Origin: JASBZA01 sp964392065
GTDB taxonomy: Bacteria; Bacillota; Clostridia; Saccharofermentanales; Fastidiosipilaceae
Direction of reading: 5' to 3'
Assembly: GCA_964392065.1 (NCBI GenBank)
Contig: CAYMOG010000006.1
Span: forward strand, 1-62,828
DNA length: 62,828 bases
Notes under the pieces: model-generated
Databases searched by the model: none
What the model saw: only the letters and a program-made list of their open reading frames with translations
Told to the model about the DNA's origin: nothing
Part shown: piece after piece, positions 16,303 through 24,884 of the stretch
Position numbering within the stretch: position 1 is the stretch's first letter
How the letters are laid out: each line of letters starts with the position of its first letter
Position numbers and translations under genes: made by a program

Positions 16303-16740
16303 ATGGCAAATGTGCGTTTGTTTGATGGAGCTATGGGAAGCCCTAGTGGAATAGGACTTGTTACGGAGAATTTAGAGTATCCGCAAGAAGAGCTTCTTAG
16401 AATTGCGTCTATATTATATTTTCTTAAGGAAGATGGTGTTGAGGTCTTCCGTGCAAATATGAGTACGAAGCCTGATGCTTTTTGGTCAGAGCCTAATCTC
16501 CTCGATAAGATGATGGAAGAAGGCAATAGTATCCTACCAGTTTGGTACGATGGCCAAGATTTACTATGGTCTGGGCGCTATCCAACAACAGAAGAAGTTG
16601 CTGCTTATTATCAATCAGATACGCTTGCCAATGGCGTTCCTGAGCTTCCTGAAGAAGAGTTTAAGCGCTTATGGGCAGAAGCAGAAGCCTGGGGTATGTG
16701 TAGTATGATGGATTGTAGTTCATGTGCCGGTTGTGGATAA
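16303..16740 (+). CDS. Orphan ArsD-like protein lacking the N-terminal metalloid cysteines
   Basis: The 145-residue product aligns along residues 1-105 with ArsD, the arsenic metallochaperone and weak repressor of ars operons: VRLFDGAMGSPSGIGL corresponds to the ArsD MCCSTGVC region, and SGRYPTTEEVAAYY to the AGRYPxxxELA end. All three As(III)-binding cysteines (12, 13, 18 in ArsD) are replaced by Gly, Ser and Gly. Instead the C-terminus ends in a C-x4-C-x2-C-x2-C cluster. No arsA, arsB or arsR gene is nearby. The thioredoxin-like fold is likely; arsenic binding at the classical site is not. Ribosome binding site GAGGTG supports the start. Confidence 0.78.
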   Translation: MANVRLFDGAMGSPSGIGLVTENLEYPQEELLRIASILYFLKEDGVEVFRANMSTKPDAFWSEPNLLDKMMEEGNSILPVWYDGQDLLWSGRYPTTEEVAAYYQSDTLANGVPELPEEEFKRLWAEAEAWGMCSMMDCSSCAGCG

Positions 16741-16796
16741 TAACACAATGGGTTCATGCTAGAATAGAATTGTTTAAGAGATAAAGGAGAGTCATT

Positions 16797-17084
16797 ATGG
16801 ATAAAGATTTGAATAGAAACAAGTCAATCGAAGAAGAAGCAAAACAGTTTCGCAAAGAATTTCAAGAAAATGCAGAAGAAAAAAGCCGATTAAAAGAAAG
16901 CACGAAGAAAACCTTACAAGATGTACCTGGTGAAGAAACAGAGCTACATGAGCGCTTGGAGTCTATCGAAGAGAGAAACCATCGCCACGTAACTCCAGGT
17001 GCTGTACCTCAAGGCGTACATACGGATGAAAAAGCTGACACGATTCGATTGAACGATGGCAAGAATGAACACATTAAGACTTAG
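16797..17084 (+). CDS. Small highly charged hypothetical protein
   Basis: A 95-residue, very hydrophilic protein with no hydrophobic segment, rich in Lys, Glu and Asn. The first half is predicted helical (SIEEEAKQFRKEFQENAEEK), and the second half is probably disordered. I do not recognise a family. A strong ribosome binding site (AAAGGAG) before ATG 16797 and neighbouring codon usage make it a real gene. It lies between the ArsD-like gene and the proS leader; the proS promoter overlaps its last codon. Confidence 0.75.
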   Translation: MDKDLNRNKSIEEEAKQFRKEFQENAEEKSRLKESTKKTLQDVPGEETELHERLESIEERNHRHVTPGAVPQGVHTDEKADTIRLNDGKNEHIKT

Positions 17085-17112
17085 TGACTTTTGCCAACAG
17101 GTCTGTTATAAT
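17084..17112 (+). promoter_or_regulatory. Promoter of the proS T-box transcript
   Basis: GTGACT at 17084-17089, a 17-bp spacer and a perfect TATAAT at 17107-17112, placing the start of the T-box RNA near 17119. Confidence 0.65.
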
Positions 17113-17118
17113 TTCCGT

Positions 17119-17316
17119 TAATAATAGAATGTTAGCCGTTGAAGGGAATGTGAAGTCTGTACTTCGTCCCACCCCTGAGGCTCCTGGGGAAATAACCTAG
17201 GCGTGTGCTGTAGACACGTTATCTCTACGTTAGCGAGTGGCTTAGAAATAGGCAATTCGGGTGGTACCGCGTAAGAACGCCCCGGAATCGGTTTTATGAC
17301 CGTGTCCGGGGTTTTT
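17119..17316 (+). ncRNA. T-box riboswitch leader of proS
   Basis: The conserved T-box sequence GGGTGGTACCGCG is at 17259-17271, just before a transcription terminator with stem CCCCGGA / TCCGGGG (17280-17286 and 17305-17311), an inner CGGT/ACCG stem and a T run. The gene downstream is proS, so the leader should sense uncharged tRNA-Pro and form the antiterminator when proline charging is low. The specifier triplet cannot be assigned safely by eye. Confidence 0.93.
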
Positions 17317-17338
17317 ATATGGAGAAAGGATATAAGAA

Positions 17339-18781
17339 ATGGCGAAAAATAAGAAGAGAGTGGAGAGCATAACTTCACGGGATGAGGACTTCGGCCAATG
17401 GTATACCGACGTGGTTTTACAAGCAGAACTTGTAGACTATACGTCTGTTAAGGGGTGTTTAATTCTTAGGCCAAATGGTTGGGGGATTTGGGAAAAAGTA
17501 CAAAAAGAGCTGGATAAAATGTTTAAGGAAACGGGACATCAAAACGTCCAGATGCCAATGTTTATTCCGGAGAGTTTATTGCAAAAAGAAAAGGATCACG
17601 TAGAAGGTTTTGCACCTGAAGTTGCCTGGGTTACCCATGGGGGGACAGAGGAATTAGAAGAGAGACTATGTGTAAGACCTACTTCTGAAACTTTGTTTTG
17701 TGAGCACTATGCGAAAATTGTTCAGTCGTATCGCGATCTACCTATTAAGTATAACCAATGGTGTTCAGTTGTACGTTGGGAGAAGAGTACGAGACCATTT
17801 CTACGCACCAGAGAGTTTTTCTGGCAAGAAGGGCATACGGTTCATGCCACTGAAGAAGATGCCATGGATGAGACACTCTTAATGCTTGATGTTTATACCA
17901 AGTTTTTCGAAGACGTATTAGCCATTCCTGTTATTCGTGGAATAAAGACGGATAAAGAGAAATTTGCGGGTGCCGAGAAAACGTATACTATCGAAGCACA
18001 AATGCATGATGGTAAGGCTTTACAATCGGGTACCTCACATTATTTCGGTGATGGTTTCGCCCGCGCCTTTGGCATTCAATATTCAGATCAAAATAATGAC
18101 TTACAATATGCCCACCAGACATCCTGGGGTGTTTCCACGCGCTTAATTGGTGCCCTTATTATGGTTCATGGCGATGACTCAGGTCTAGTTCTACCTCCTC
18201 GAATTGCTCCAACAGAGGTCGCCCTAATTCCTATTGCTCAACATAAAGAAGGGGTTCTCGACAAAGCAAGAGAGCTTCGAGATATTATCACTGAGCAATT
18301 CTCTGTGATAATGGATGATTCAGATAAAATGCCAGGATGGAAATTCAGTGAATATGAGATGCGCGGTGTGCCTCTACGTATTGAATTAGGTCCTAGGGAT
18401 ATTGAGAATAATCAATGCGTGGCTGTAAGACGTGATACCAATGAAAAAATTGTTTTATCGCTTGATAATATTAATGAAGATATCGCAAAACTGTTGGATA
18501 CTATTCAATTGAATCTCTATGAATCGGCTAAGAAACTTCTCGAGTCAAGAATTTATGAGGTTAGAGACTATAATTCCTTCAAGGAAACAGTAGCAACAAA
18601 GGAAGGTTTCATCAGTGCACCATGGTGTGGAGATAGAGCCTGCGAAGATAAGATAAAAGAAGATACAACAGCTACCGCACGTTGTTTGCCTTTTGGCAAC
18701 AGTGAAGCACCTGAAGATTCTACCTGTGTATGTTGTGGAGAACACGCTAAACACAATGTATATTGGGGTAAAGCCTATTAA
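17339..18781 (+). CDS. proS: Proline--tRNA ligase, archaeal/eukaryote-like (480-residue) type
   Basis: ProRS charges tRNA-Pro. The 480-residue length, the start MAKNKKRVESITSRDEDFGQ, and the absence of the YbaK-like editing insertion place it in the short archaeal/eukaryote-like group rather than the 570-residue bacterial group. Class II motifs are visible (RPTSETLFCEHY near 120, the FLRTREFFWQEGHT region near 160, GLVLPPRIAPTEV near 283), as is the group's C-terminal zinc-binding domain with cysteines in WCGDRAC, ARC and TCVCCG, ending in Tyr. It is controlled by the T-box leader upstream and ends at a terminator. Confidence 0.97.
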   Translation: MAKNKKRVESITSRDEDFGQWYTDVVLQAELVDYTSVKGCLILRPNGWGIWEKVQKELDKMFKETGHQNVQMPMFIPESLLQKEKDHVEGFAPEVAWVTHGGTEELEERLCVRPTSETLFCEHYAKIVQSYRDLPIKYNQWCSVVRWEKSTRPFLRTREFFWQEGHTVHATEEDAMDETLLMLDVYTKFFEDVLAIPVIRGIKTDKEKFAGAEKTYTIEAQMHDGKALQSGTSHYFGDGFARAFGIQYSDQNNDLQYAHQTSWGVSTRLIGALIMVHGDDSGLVLPPRIAPTEVALIPIAQHKEGVLDKARELRDIITEQFSVIMDDSDKMPGWKFSEYEMRGVPLRIELGPRDIENNQCVAVRRDTNEKIVLSLDNINEDIAKLLDTIQLNLYESAKKLLESRIYEVRDYNSFKETVATKEGFISAPWCGDRACEDKIKEDTTATARCLPFGNSEAPEDSTCVCCGEHAKHNVYWGKAY

Positions 18782-18800
18782 TATTAAGGTATTATAAAAC

Positions 18801-18830
18801 AAAGGGGAGCCACGATGCTCCCTTTTTATT
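18801..18830. terminator. Terminator between proS and the pyridoxal kinase gene
   Basis: Stem GGGAGC / GCTCCC (18805-18810 and 18817-18822), loop CACGAT, with AAAG on the left and TTTTT on the right, so it can act in both directions for these convergent genes. Confidence 0.85.
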
Positions 18831-19719
18831 TATTATGGTCTATGCAATAATTCACCACTTCACCTAGAATCGGTTCGAAGCTGACACCGCGATCTTGGAA
18901 ATCCTTTTGTCCAACAGAGATACAAATCGCGTGGTAGACGAAGTCGGCTGCAAACTTGACAGCGCTTTCTAGAGAATGACCACTGAATAACCCTGCTGTT
19001 ATGCAAGATGCGAAGAGATCACCGGTACCATGCAAGGAATTGGGGTGGAGTTCGTTGGATAACTCCTTGTAAGGAATGCCTTCACCCATAATCGCATTGT
19101 AAATCGTATAGTCACGATGGATACCCTTCAACACCACATGTTTGGCTCCCTTATCTAGTAGCGCCTGACAAATAGCTTGACCTTGTTCCTGTGTGATCGC
19201 TTGTCCTGAGTAGGGCCGGTCCAGAAGAATAGCCGCTTCTGTTAAATTTGGCGTCAAGACATCGGCCAAAGGCACTAGTCTCTTCATTCCTTCACACATC
19301 GCATCCGTGTAAGTTCCATAGAGATAACCATGGTCACCCATTACAGGGTCCACGATTCTATAGGCATTGGGATACATTTTGCAAAAGGCAATTATCAATT
19401 CAATTTGTTCAGCTGAGCCTAAGAAACCAGTATAAACACCATCAATTAGAACGTCTAATTCTTTCCACGTGCGGAAAAACTCTGGCAAAGTAGGCGTCGT
19501 GTCATAAAACGAATACGTAGGGAAGGCGGTATGGGCAGATAATACGGAAGTTGGAATAGGACAGGTATTGATACCCGCACACGATAAGATAGGTAATACA
19601 ATCCCTAGAGATGCAGCCCCATATCCACAAATATCATGGATTGCAGCCACCCTAGGAATAATTCCATCTTCAATTATAGGGAAGTCTGGCCTCTCATCCT
19701 TAGCTTCTTTATGTAACAT
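18826..19719 (-). CDS. pdxY: Pyridoxal/pyridoxamine kinase (PdxK/PdxY family)
   Basis: A 297-residue ribokinase-superfamily protein of the pyridoxal kinase group, which phosphorylates vitamin B6 vitamers in salvage. The N-terminal AIHDICGYGAASLGI matches the family's HDLSG(Y/F)GRxSL region, DPVMGDHG is near 144, LTPNLTEAAIL near 171, and the catalytic HGTGDLFAS near 228. An alternative reading as hydroxymethylpyrimidine kinase (ThiD) is less likely because the N-terminal motif and spacing fit PdxY. Ribosome binding site AGGAGG. It is monocistronic. Confidence 0.88.
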   Translation of the reverse strand: MLHKEAKDERPDFPIIEDGIIPRVAAIHDICGYGAASLGIVLPILSCAGINTCPIPTSVLSAHTAFPTYSFYDTTPTLPEFFRTWKELDVLIDGVYTGFLGSAEQIELIIAFCKMYPNAYRIVDPVMGDHGYLYGTYTDAMCEGMKRLVPLADVLTPNLTEAAILLDRPYSGQAITQEQGQAICQALLDKGAKHVVLKGIHRDYTIYNAIMGEGIPYKELSNELHPNSLHGTGDLFASCITAGLFSGHSLESAVKFAADFVYHAICISVGQKDFQDRGVSFEPILGEVVNYCIDHNK

Positions 19720-19784
19720 CCAATGCCTCCTAACTACATTCTTAAGATTATAAAGGATTTCCTATCAAGAGGGTAGTAGGAGGA

Positions 19785-20696
19785 TTAATCATTGGGACGA
19801 GATTCTGATTGATCTTCAGATAAAGTCGTGGGCAAGGTCTCGTTACTAAAGTCAGACGTATCCGCTTCATTAGTCTCGAACCATATACCATCATGCGCTC
19901 TAGATAAGAATACTATATAAGGATTCTCATCGGATTTGGCAACTTGGAAACAGATATAAGCAATGGAGGTTTCGCCAACGCGTAGAGGTTCTAATACGGG
20001 CGTAACGGCACGAAATAAATTGACATCTCCATACATGCGCCCATCTTCTCTTGCTAGAGAAAAGAAATAGGGACTCACGCCTACAATCTCATCATTTTTT
20101 GACTCCGTAACTTTCACCAGTACCTGTGCAATAAGATATTCATGATCGGGTTGAGGAGCAGGATTTATCGGACTAGCATCCTTTACCATTTTCTGTGCAG
20201 CATAACCACGATAGATATTCTGAATCATCACATCTGCCTTGAAGGGATCAAATATAGTATCGTACCCATCAAATTTAGCGATTTCTCCAATACTATAAGG
20301 CTCAGCTATGGAACCCTTCAAAGTAGTTCTCGAGCTGGTCGTAGGTTCTGTTACGCGATTGCTGGTTTCTCTAGAAGTACGGCTGGTCGTCGTAGTAGGG
20401 AAAGTTCTTCTAGTGGAACTTGTCTGGAGAGTCGTAGTTCCTTCTGAAGTCGTTACAACACTGTTATCTGAGGTTTCTATAGGAGATGTAGAGGGAGCAG
20501 TTTCTTCTGAACTTGAACTGCTAGAGGTGCTCGTAGTAATAAGCGGATCACTTATCTGAATTGTAGTTGTAGGTATTGAGGGGGAAGTAGTAGTTTGAGT
20601 TTCAGTTTTTGAAGTTCCGGGCAACGCTAAATCACATCCTGAAACCAGAATGCTAACACACAGACATATGCTTAAACTCATTTTCCTTATAAACAT
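19785..20696 (-). CDS. Lipoprotein with Ser/Thr-rich linker and DUF4352-like domain
   Basis: A 303-residue secreted lipoprotein: an N-terminal signal with lipobox LVSGC at 17-21, a low-complexity linker of Thr, Ser and Pro to about residue 125, then a beta-rich domain (EYLIAQVLVKVTESKNDE, ETSIAYICFQVAKSDENP) of the Ig-like DUF4352 kind. The linker probably spans the wall to expose the domain. Function unknown. A GGGGGAG ribosome binding site supports the start. It stands alone, with 65 bp to the kinase gene downstream. Confidence 0.82.
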   Translation of the reverse strand: MFIRKMSLSICLCVSILVSGCDLALPGTSKTETQTTTSPSIPTTTIQISDPLITTSTSSSSSSEETAPSTSPIETSDNSVVTTSEGTTTLQTSSTRRTFPTTTTSRTSRETSNRVTEPTTSSRTTLKGSIAEPYSIGEIAKFDGYDTIFDPFKADVMIQNIYRGYAAQKMVKDASPINPAPQPDHEYLIAQVLVKVTESKNDEIVGVSPYFFSLAREDGRMYGDVNLFRAVTPVLEPLRVGETSIAYICFQVAKSDENPYIVFLSRAHDGIWFETNEADTSDFSNETLPTTLSEDQSESRPND

Positions 20697-21054
20697 GAAA
20701 CTCCCCCTTGACTGTCTATAGATTATACTAGACAGCGACTAGGAAATACAAGATAAAGCACAGGATAGGACCTAAGAAATATGTATTGTTTAATGTATTT
20801 GTAAGTTATCCACCAGCACAGAACTTAGAATTTCGCCGGCAGTTTCCTTAAACCAGGAAACTGCTTACAACATATTGAGATTTATGCAATCATCACGCGT
20901 AGAATCAGCCTAGATTAGCGTTAGCTGGAGTTTAGTTTCAATAGAAAACATGAGTTAAGAACTTTATAATTGATATTTAGATTACTACTTGTAATTCTTT
21001 GTTATAATTGTGGTAATACCTAATAAGTTATTTTAGTGTTTGGAGGATAGTACT
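20697..21054. other. Intergenic region with a perfect 10-bp inverted repeat
   Basis: A 358-bp gap between divergent genes. It contains GCAGTTTCCT / AGGAAACTGC at 20839-20848 and 20855-20864 with a 6-nt loop and no T run, so it is not a typical terminator. A TATAAT at 21003-21008 is the likely -10 of the downstream gene; no good -35 is seen. No ORF in it is convincing. Confidence 0.6.
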
Positions 21055-21882
21055 ATGGATAATAATAACAATCGTGATTATCAAGATAAGAATCGAAATC
21101 CTAGGGAGTTTTACCGAGAGGATAAGGATTTCTTATTCGAGGGGGAAGAGAGCCGGTCTCCTACACCCGAGAAAAGAAATGAGGAGCCGTATTATAGACC
21201 ATTTTCACCAGATTCTATAGACGACTCTGAAGAGGACTCGGATTCTGCGACCTATCCTAACAGTATTCCAATGGATCAAACGACAACGAAGCCTAAAAAT
21301 GATGTGTTTGACGACATACTATACGATATTCGTACTTGGACTAAGAAGTTATTTAGTTCAGATTATACGGATGCGATGGTGGAAGCTAGAGACAAGGAGA
21401 AATCTAAATACACTTGGGCTGCGATTTTATTAGTTTATGTATTATTAAATCCTATACTTGCATCCTTATATCAATTTTTCCGGGGGAACTTATTCTCATG
21501 GGTTGGAATGATTCTAGTGTTTCTGTCCAGCTTGTTGCAAAGTGTGATAGGATTCGCACTAATTGTTTTAATCTTATTTCTTACTCAAAAGGTATTCGAT
21601 TCCAGTGTAAAAGAGCGTAAATTTTCAGTTCTTAATGCAAGTAGCCTGTTATTAATTCCTCGTATAATGGCGCTCGTAATTATGTTCTTGTTGAATTTGA
21701 TTCCATTGATTAGAGAACTAGCCGTATGTGTTTTAGCAATTTATTTGGCTTTGAGTACGCTGTTATATTTGAGATTTGTTCCGGCTCATAAGAAGCGCAA
21801 GCATAGTGGGATATATGTGTTGCTTCTACTAGCATTCCTAATCTTAGTATTAGGGACAAATTTAGTTGGCGTACACTTCTAA
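21055..21882 (+). CDS. Membrane protein with disordered acidic N-terminus (Yip1-like topology)
   Basis: The 275-residue product has an N-terminal tail of about 120 residues rich in Asp, Asn and Glu, then five hydrophobic segments from about 125 to the end (for example AAILLVYVLLNPILASL, MILVFLSSLLQSVIGFALIVLIL). The topology recalls Yip1/DUF1282 proteins, but I do not assign a family. Start chosen at ATG 21055 because GGAGG is 8 nt upstream; an in-frame TTG at 21040 overlaps that site. The unstructured cytoplasmic tail resembles that of the CPBP protein. Confidence 0.8.
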   Translation: MDNNNNRDYQDKNRNPREFYREDKDFLFEGEESRSPTPEKRNEEPYYRPFSPDSIDDSEEDSDSATYPNSIPMDQTTTKPKNDVFDDILYDIRTWTKKLFSSDYTDAMVEARDKEKSKYTWAAILLVYVLLNPILASLYQFFRGNLFSWVGMILVFLSSLLQSVIGFALIVLILFLTQKVFDSSVKERKFSVLNASSLLLIPRIMALVIMFLLNLIPLIRELAVCVLAIYLALSTLLYLRFVPAHKKRKHSGIYVLLLLAFLILVLGTNLVGVHF

Positions 21883-21888
21883 TACAAT

Positions 21889-21925
21889 AAACCCTCTTGG
21901 TTCTGGAACCAAGAGGGTTTTTCTT
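21889..21925. terminator. Strong bidirectional terminator
   Basis: A perfect 15-bp stem (21889-21903 with 21906-21920, AAACCCTCTTGGTTC on the left) with a 2-nt spacing, followed by TTCTT. It lies between the membrane protein gene and the convergent dCMP deaminase gene. Confidence 0.93.
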
Positions 21926-22421
21926 ATATGTCTTCTTCTCGGAATGAGAGTGTTAGGTTTTCACCTGAGGATTGGAATTGTCGGAACTTAACACCGGAAG
22001 CGCCGAACATTTTCTTAGAAACTTGTACTCCAGGCGTATTGTGGTATTTATCTGAAATATATACGACTTCCTGGATTCCTGATTGGATTATAGCTTTGGC
22101 ACATTCATTACAAGGGAAGAGTGCCACGTAGATTCTACAATTTTTGAGGGAGGTTCCGGGATTGTTTAGAATTGCATTTAGTTCAGCGTGACAAACATAA
22201 GCATACTTCGTTTCCAGGAAATCCCCTTCTCGTGCCCATGGAAATTCGTCATCACTTAAGCCGATTGGAAATCCATTATAGCCTGTAGAAATGATTTTAT
22301 TATCAGGACTAACGATACAGGCACCTACTTGAGTGCCAGGATCTTTGCTACGTTGGGCAGCGAGCATGGCGACCCCCATAAAATACTCATCCCAAGAGAT
22401 ATAATCTTTACGTTTATTCAT
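21924..22421 (-). CDS. dCMP deaminase (ComEB-like)
   Basis: A 165-residue zinc-dependent deoxycytidylate deaminase, which turns dCMP into dUMP for thymidylate synthesis. The zinc ligands are visible in CHAELNAI (about 76-83) and PCNECAK (about 103-109), and the N-terminal GAxIV region GTQVGACIVSPDNKIISTGYNG is typical. In Bacillus the same family is called ComEB because it lies in the comE operon, but no other competence gene is here. It follows the PBP gene by 19 bp on the same strand. Confidence 0.93.
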   Translation of the reverse strand: MNKRKDYISWDEYFMGVAMLAAQRSKDPGTQVGACIVSPDNKIISTGYNGFPIGLSDDEFPWAREGDFLETKYAYVCHAELNAILNNPGTSLKNCRIYVALFPCNECAKAIIQSGIQEVVYISDKYHNTPGVQVSKKMFGASGVKFRQFQSSGENLTLSFREEDI

Positions 22422-22440
22422 GTAGTAAACCTCGTACTTT

Positions 22441-24798
22441 CTAAATTACGCCACCGTAGCCATAGCCTTTGCCCGTTTCCATGAAATCGACATCGGGTTG
22501 GAAGCGGTTTTTCGGTGTATCGGCTCTAGAGTGTACACCACAGGGTTCAGTGGGTGTTAATGGGCTATTGGCTTTGAAATATTCAGTTCTAGTATATTTA
22601 CCGCAGCCTGGTGTGGCCAATTGACCGGAAATCGTGCATATTTCGAGGGCTATAATTCCAGCGGGTTGAACCCAATCCGCAGCGGGTAAGTCTTGATGAA
22701 TTTCATGCATTAAGTCACCTACAAGAAGCTGGATGTTATAACGGTCGGCATTGTCGATTAAGGTTGCTTTAATTCTATTGTCGAATCCATACCAACCTAT
22801 ACCGGTGTAATAAGGGGTTTGAAGTACGACCCACTCATCAGAGTGGTCATCGGCTGTACCAGTCTTAGCAGCGGAGGCTATGGATTCTCCCTGAGCATTT
22901 TCGATAGGTCCTATCCGTCTACCTGTACCTAAGTGCCAGAGCCCTCCGGTTTCGTAAAGAAGCACATCTTCCATAATCTTCGTCATCATGTAGGAGGATT
23001 CTGGTGAGAACACGCGCATGTAATCAGGCGAATTTTCGAGAATCACAGTGCCGTTCGGATCGAGCACTCTAGAATAACCTTTGGCCAAAGTATATTGCCC
23101 ACCATTCATGAAGGTAAGGTAAGCATTTCCCATTTCAAATGGAGTAGGTGGTAGGCTAAAGGAACCAACGGTGATGGAGAGTCCTAGGTCCTGGTTGGTC
23201 ATGTCCAGACCCATAAGACTCATGAAGTTTTTCGATACATCTAGTCCGATTTCGTTAAGAATTTTCGTTGGAGGAACGTTATTCGATATCTTAATGGTAT
23301 CTCTAACGTTCATATCGCCAACGTAGTCTCTAGAATAGTTTAGAGGCCATGGACGGTCAGGGTTCTGGAAGTCCATGAAAACCTCCTCGTCTTTGATAAT
23401 GGTTGCACCTGTGATGAGTTCGAGTTCAATGGCGGGTGCGGTAATGGCAATAGGCTTGATAATCGAACCTACAGGTTTATGTCCTTCTGTGGCACGGTTG
23501 AAGACGAGGTTTCTATCCTTCTCCCCATAACCACCTTGCATGGCTGCAACGGTATTGGTGGCATTGTCGAAAATAATACTGGCTCCCTGGGGACTCTCTG
23601 GCATATTGATGAATGCGCTTGGATTCTTCTGGAAGCGTTCTTGGTCACGGAAGAGTTCGTCTAATCGATCTTGAATTTCAGTATTCTGAGTGGTATGAAT
23701 TTCTAAGCCACCATTCATAACCATCGCATTGGCCACGCCATAGGAGTAACCATATTCTTCCATGAGATCTCTGGTGACTTCGTTCATCACGTATTCTTCG
23801 AAATAGGAAAATACTTGGTTTGCAGCACTGTTTGTATTCTCTTGGTTATAGACGATTTCGTAATTAAGTGCATCTTCAAATTCTCGTACCGTTATCAGTT
23901 CTTCATCTAACATGGCTTGAAGGACTATACGTTGACGACGTTGGGCGTTCTTGCGACCTAATTCTGTACGTAAGTTATAAGATGAAGGACTCTTGGGAAT
24001 ACCTGCTAGAATGGCACTCTCTGCCAAGTTTAGTTCAGAAGCAGGTTTGCCGAAATATGCTTTGGCCGCGGATTGTACACCAACATAGCTATTTCCCATA
24101 GGGACATGGTTTAGATAGAGTTCCATGATCTCGGCCTTGGACAATTGATCGGTCAAGCGTACTGCGCGATACCATTCTTGGACCTTGCGCTGAAAAGATA
24201 ACTGGTCGTCACCTGTAATCATTTTTACCGTTTGTTGGGTAATAGTGGAACCCCCGTGGTCTGAATCACCACGATTTACTACCGTACTAATGACTGCAGA
24301 GATAATACGTCTAGGGTCAATTCCTATATTTCTGTGGAAGGAACGATCTTCTATGGCGATGAAAGCATCGTCGATATAGGTGTTTGTTACTTCGCTAAAA
24401 GAAATACGCTCACGATTAATATTACTAGCCCCTGTCATGGTGGCTATGAGCTCTCCATCCCTATCATACATGTGAGAGGTTTGTTCTCGAATTGCAAATA
24501 AGGAATTAGGAATTTCTTGTGTGGTATTAATATAACCTGAGAGAATACCTAGGCCTGTGCCGCCAATTACCATAATTATAACTAATACAATGACAATAAG
24601 TACGATAGCGATTTTGGCTGAGAATTTGCCTATTAAGCCTGGGAACGTAATATCATTTCTAGGTCTCGAGGGTTTACCGGATACTCTCTTCCTTACATTG
24701 TGTTTAATGCGTTGGAACTCTAGCTTCTGAGCTCTCTTACGGCGCTCTTGCTTGATGATTTGTTTATTCTTGTTATTATTTATAGAGCGATCTTGCAT
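22441..24798 (-). CDS. Class A penicillin-binding protein (PBP1A-like transglycosylase/transpeptidase)
   Basis: A 785-residue bifunctional peptidoglycan synthase. The order is a basic cytoplasmic tail, a membrane anchor at about 65-92, the GT51 glycosyltransferase domain with EDRSFHRNIG near 151 and GGSTITQQTVK near 185, then the transpeptidase with SIIK near 445, SNN near 492 and KTGTADDHSDEW near 645. The C-terminus has three cysteines (EICTISGQLATPGCGKYT and EPCG), a pattern seen in several clostridial PBPs. Start moved to ATG 24798 because GGAGG is just upstream of it; an ATG at 24816 lies before that site. Confidence 0.94.
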   Translation of the reverse strand: MQDRSINNNKNKQIIKQERRKRAQKLEFQRIKHNVRKRVSGKPSRPRNDITFPGLIGKFSAKIAIVLIVIVLVIIMVIGGTGLGILSGYINTTQEIPNSLFAIREQTSHMYDRDGELIATMTGASNINRERISFSEVTNTYIDDAFIAIEDRSFHRNIGIDPRRIISAVISTVVNRGDSDHGGSTITQQTVKMITGDDQLSFQRKVQEWYRAVRLTDQLSKAEIMELYLNHVPMGNSYVGVQSAAKAYFGKPASELNLAESAILAGIPKSPSSYNLRTELGRKNAQRRQRIVLQAMLDEELITVREFEDALNYEIVYNQENTNSAANQVFSYFEEYVMNEVTRDLMEEYGYSYGVANAMVMNGGLEIHTTQNTEIQDRLDELFRDQERFQKNPSAFINMPESPQGASIIFDNATNTVAAMQGGYGEKDRNLVFNRATEGHKPVGSIIKPIAITAPAIELELITGATIIKDEEVFMDFQNPDRPWPLNYSRDYVGDMNVRDTIKISNNVPPTKILNEIGLDVSKNFMSLMGLDMTNQDLGLSITVGSFSLPPTPFEMGNAYLTFMNGGQYTLAKGYSRVLDPNGTVILENSPDYMRVFSPESSYMMTKIMEDVLLYETGGLWHLGTGRRIGPIENAQGESIASAAKTGTADDHSDEWVVLQTPYYTGIGWYGFDNRIKATLIDNADRYNIQLLVGDLMHEIHQDLPAADWVQPAGIIALEICTISGQLATPGCGKYTRTEYFKANSPLTPTEPCGVHSRADTPKNRFQPDVDFMETGKGYGYGGVI

Positions 24799-24884
24799 AT
24801 TTCCTCCGTTTAACATAATTCGTGTAGCATAGAATTATGAAACATTATACCACCATCTGCTCCGAATAGAGTAGTATATAGGGC

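Noticed and set aside
20308..20559. Plus-strand frame rich in Val and Leu opposite the lipoprotein linker
   Set aside because: Antisense of the Ser/Thr-rich linker; no ribosome binding site and no recognisable domain.
21924..22421. dCMP deaminase considered as evidence for a competence operon
   Set aside because: No comEA or comEC next to it; the family is a general nucleotide enzyme, so it gives no support to the uptake-sequence idea.
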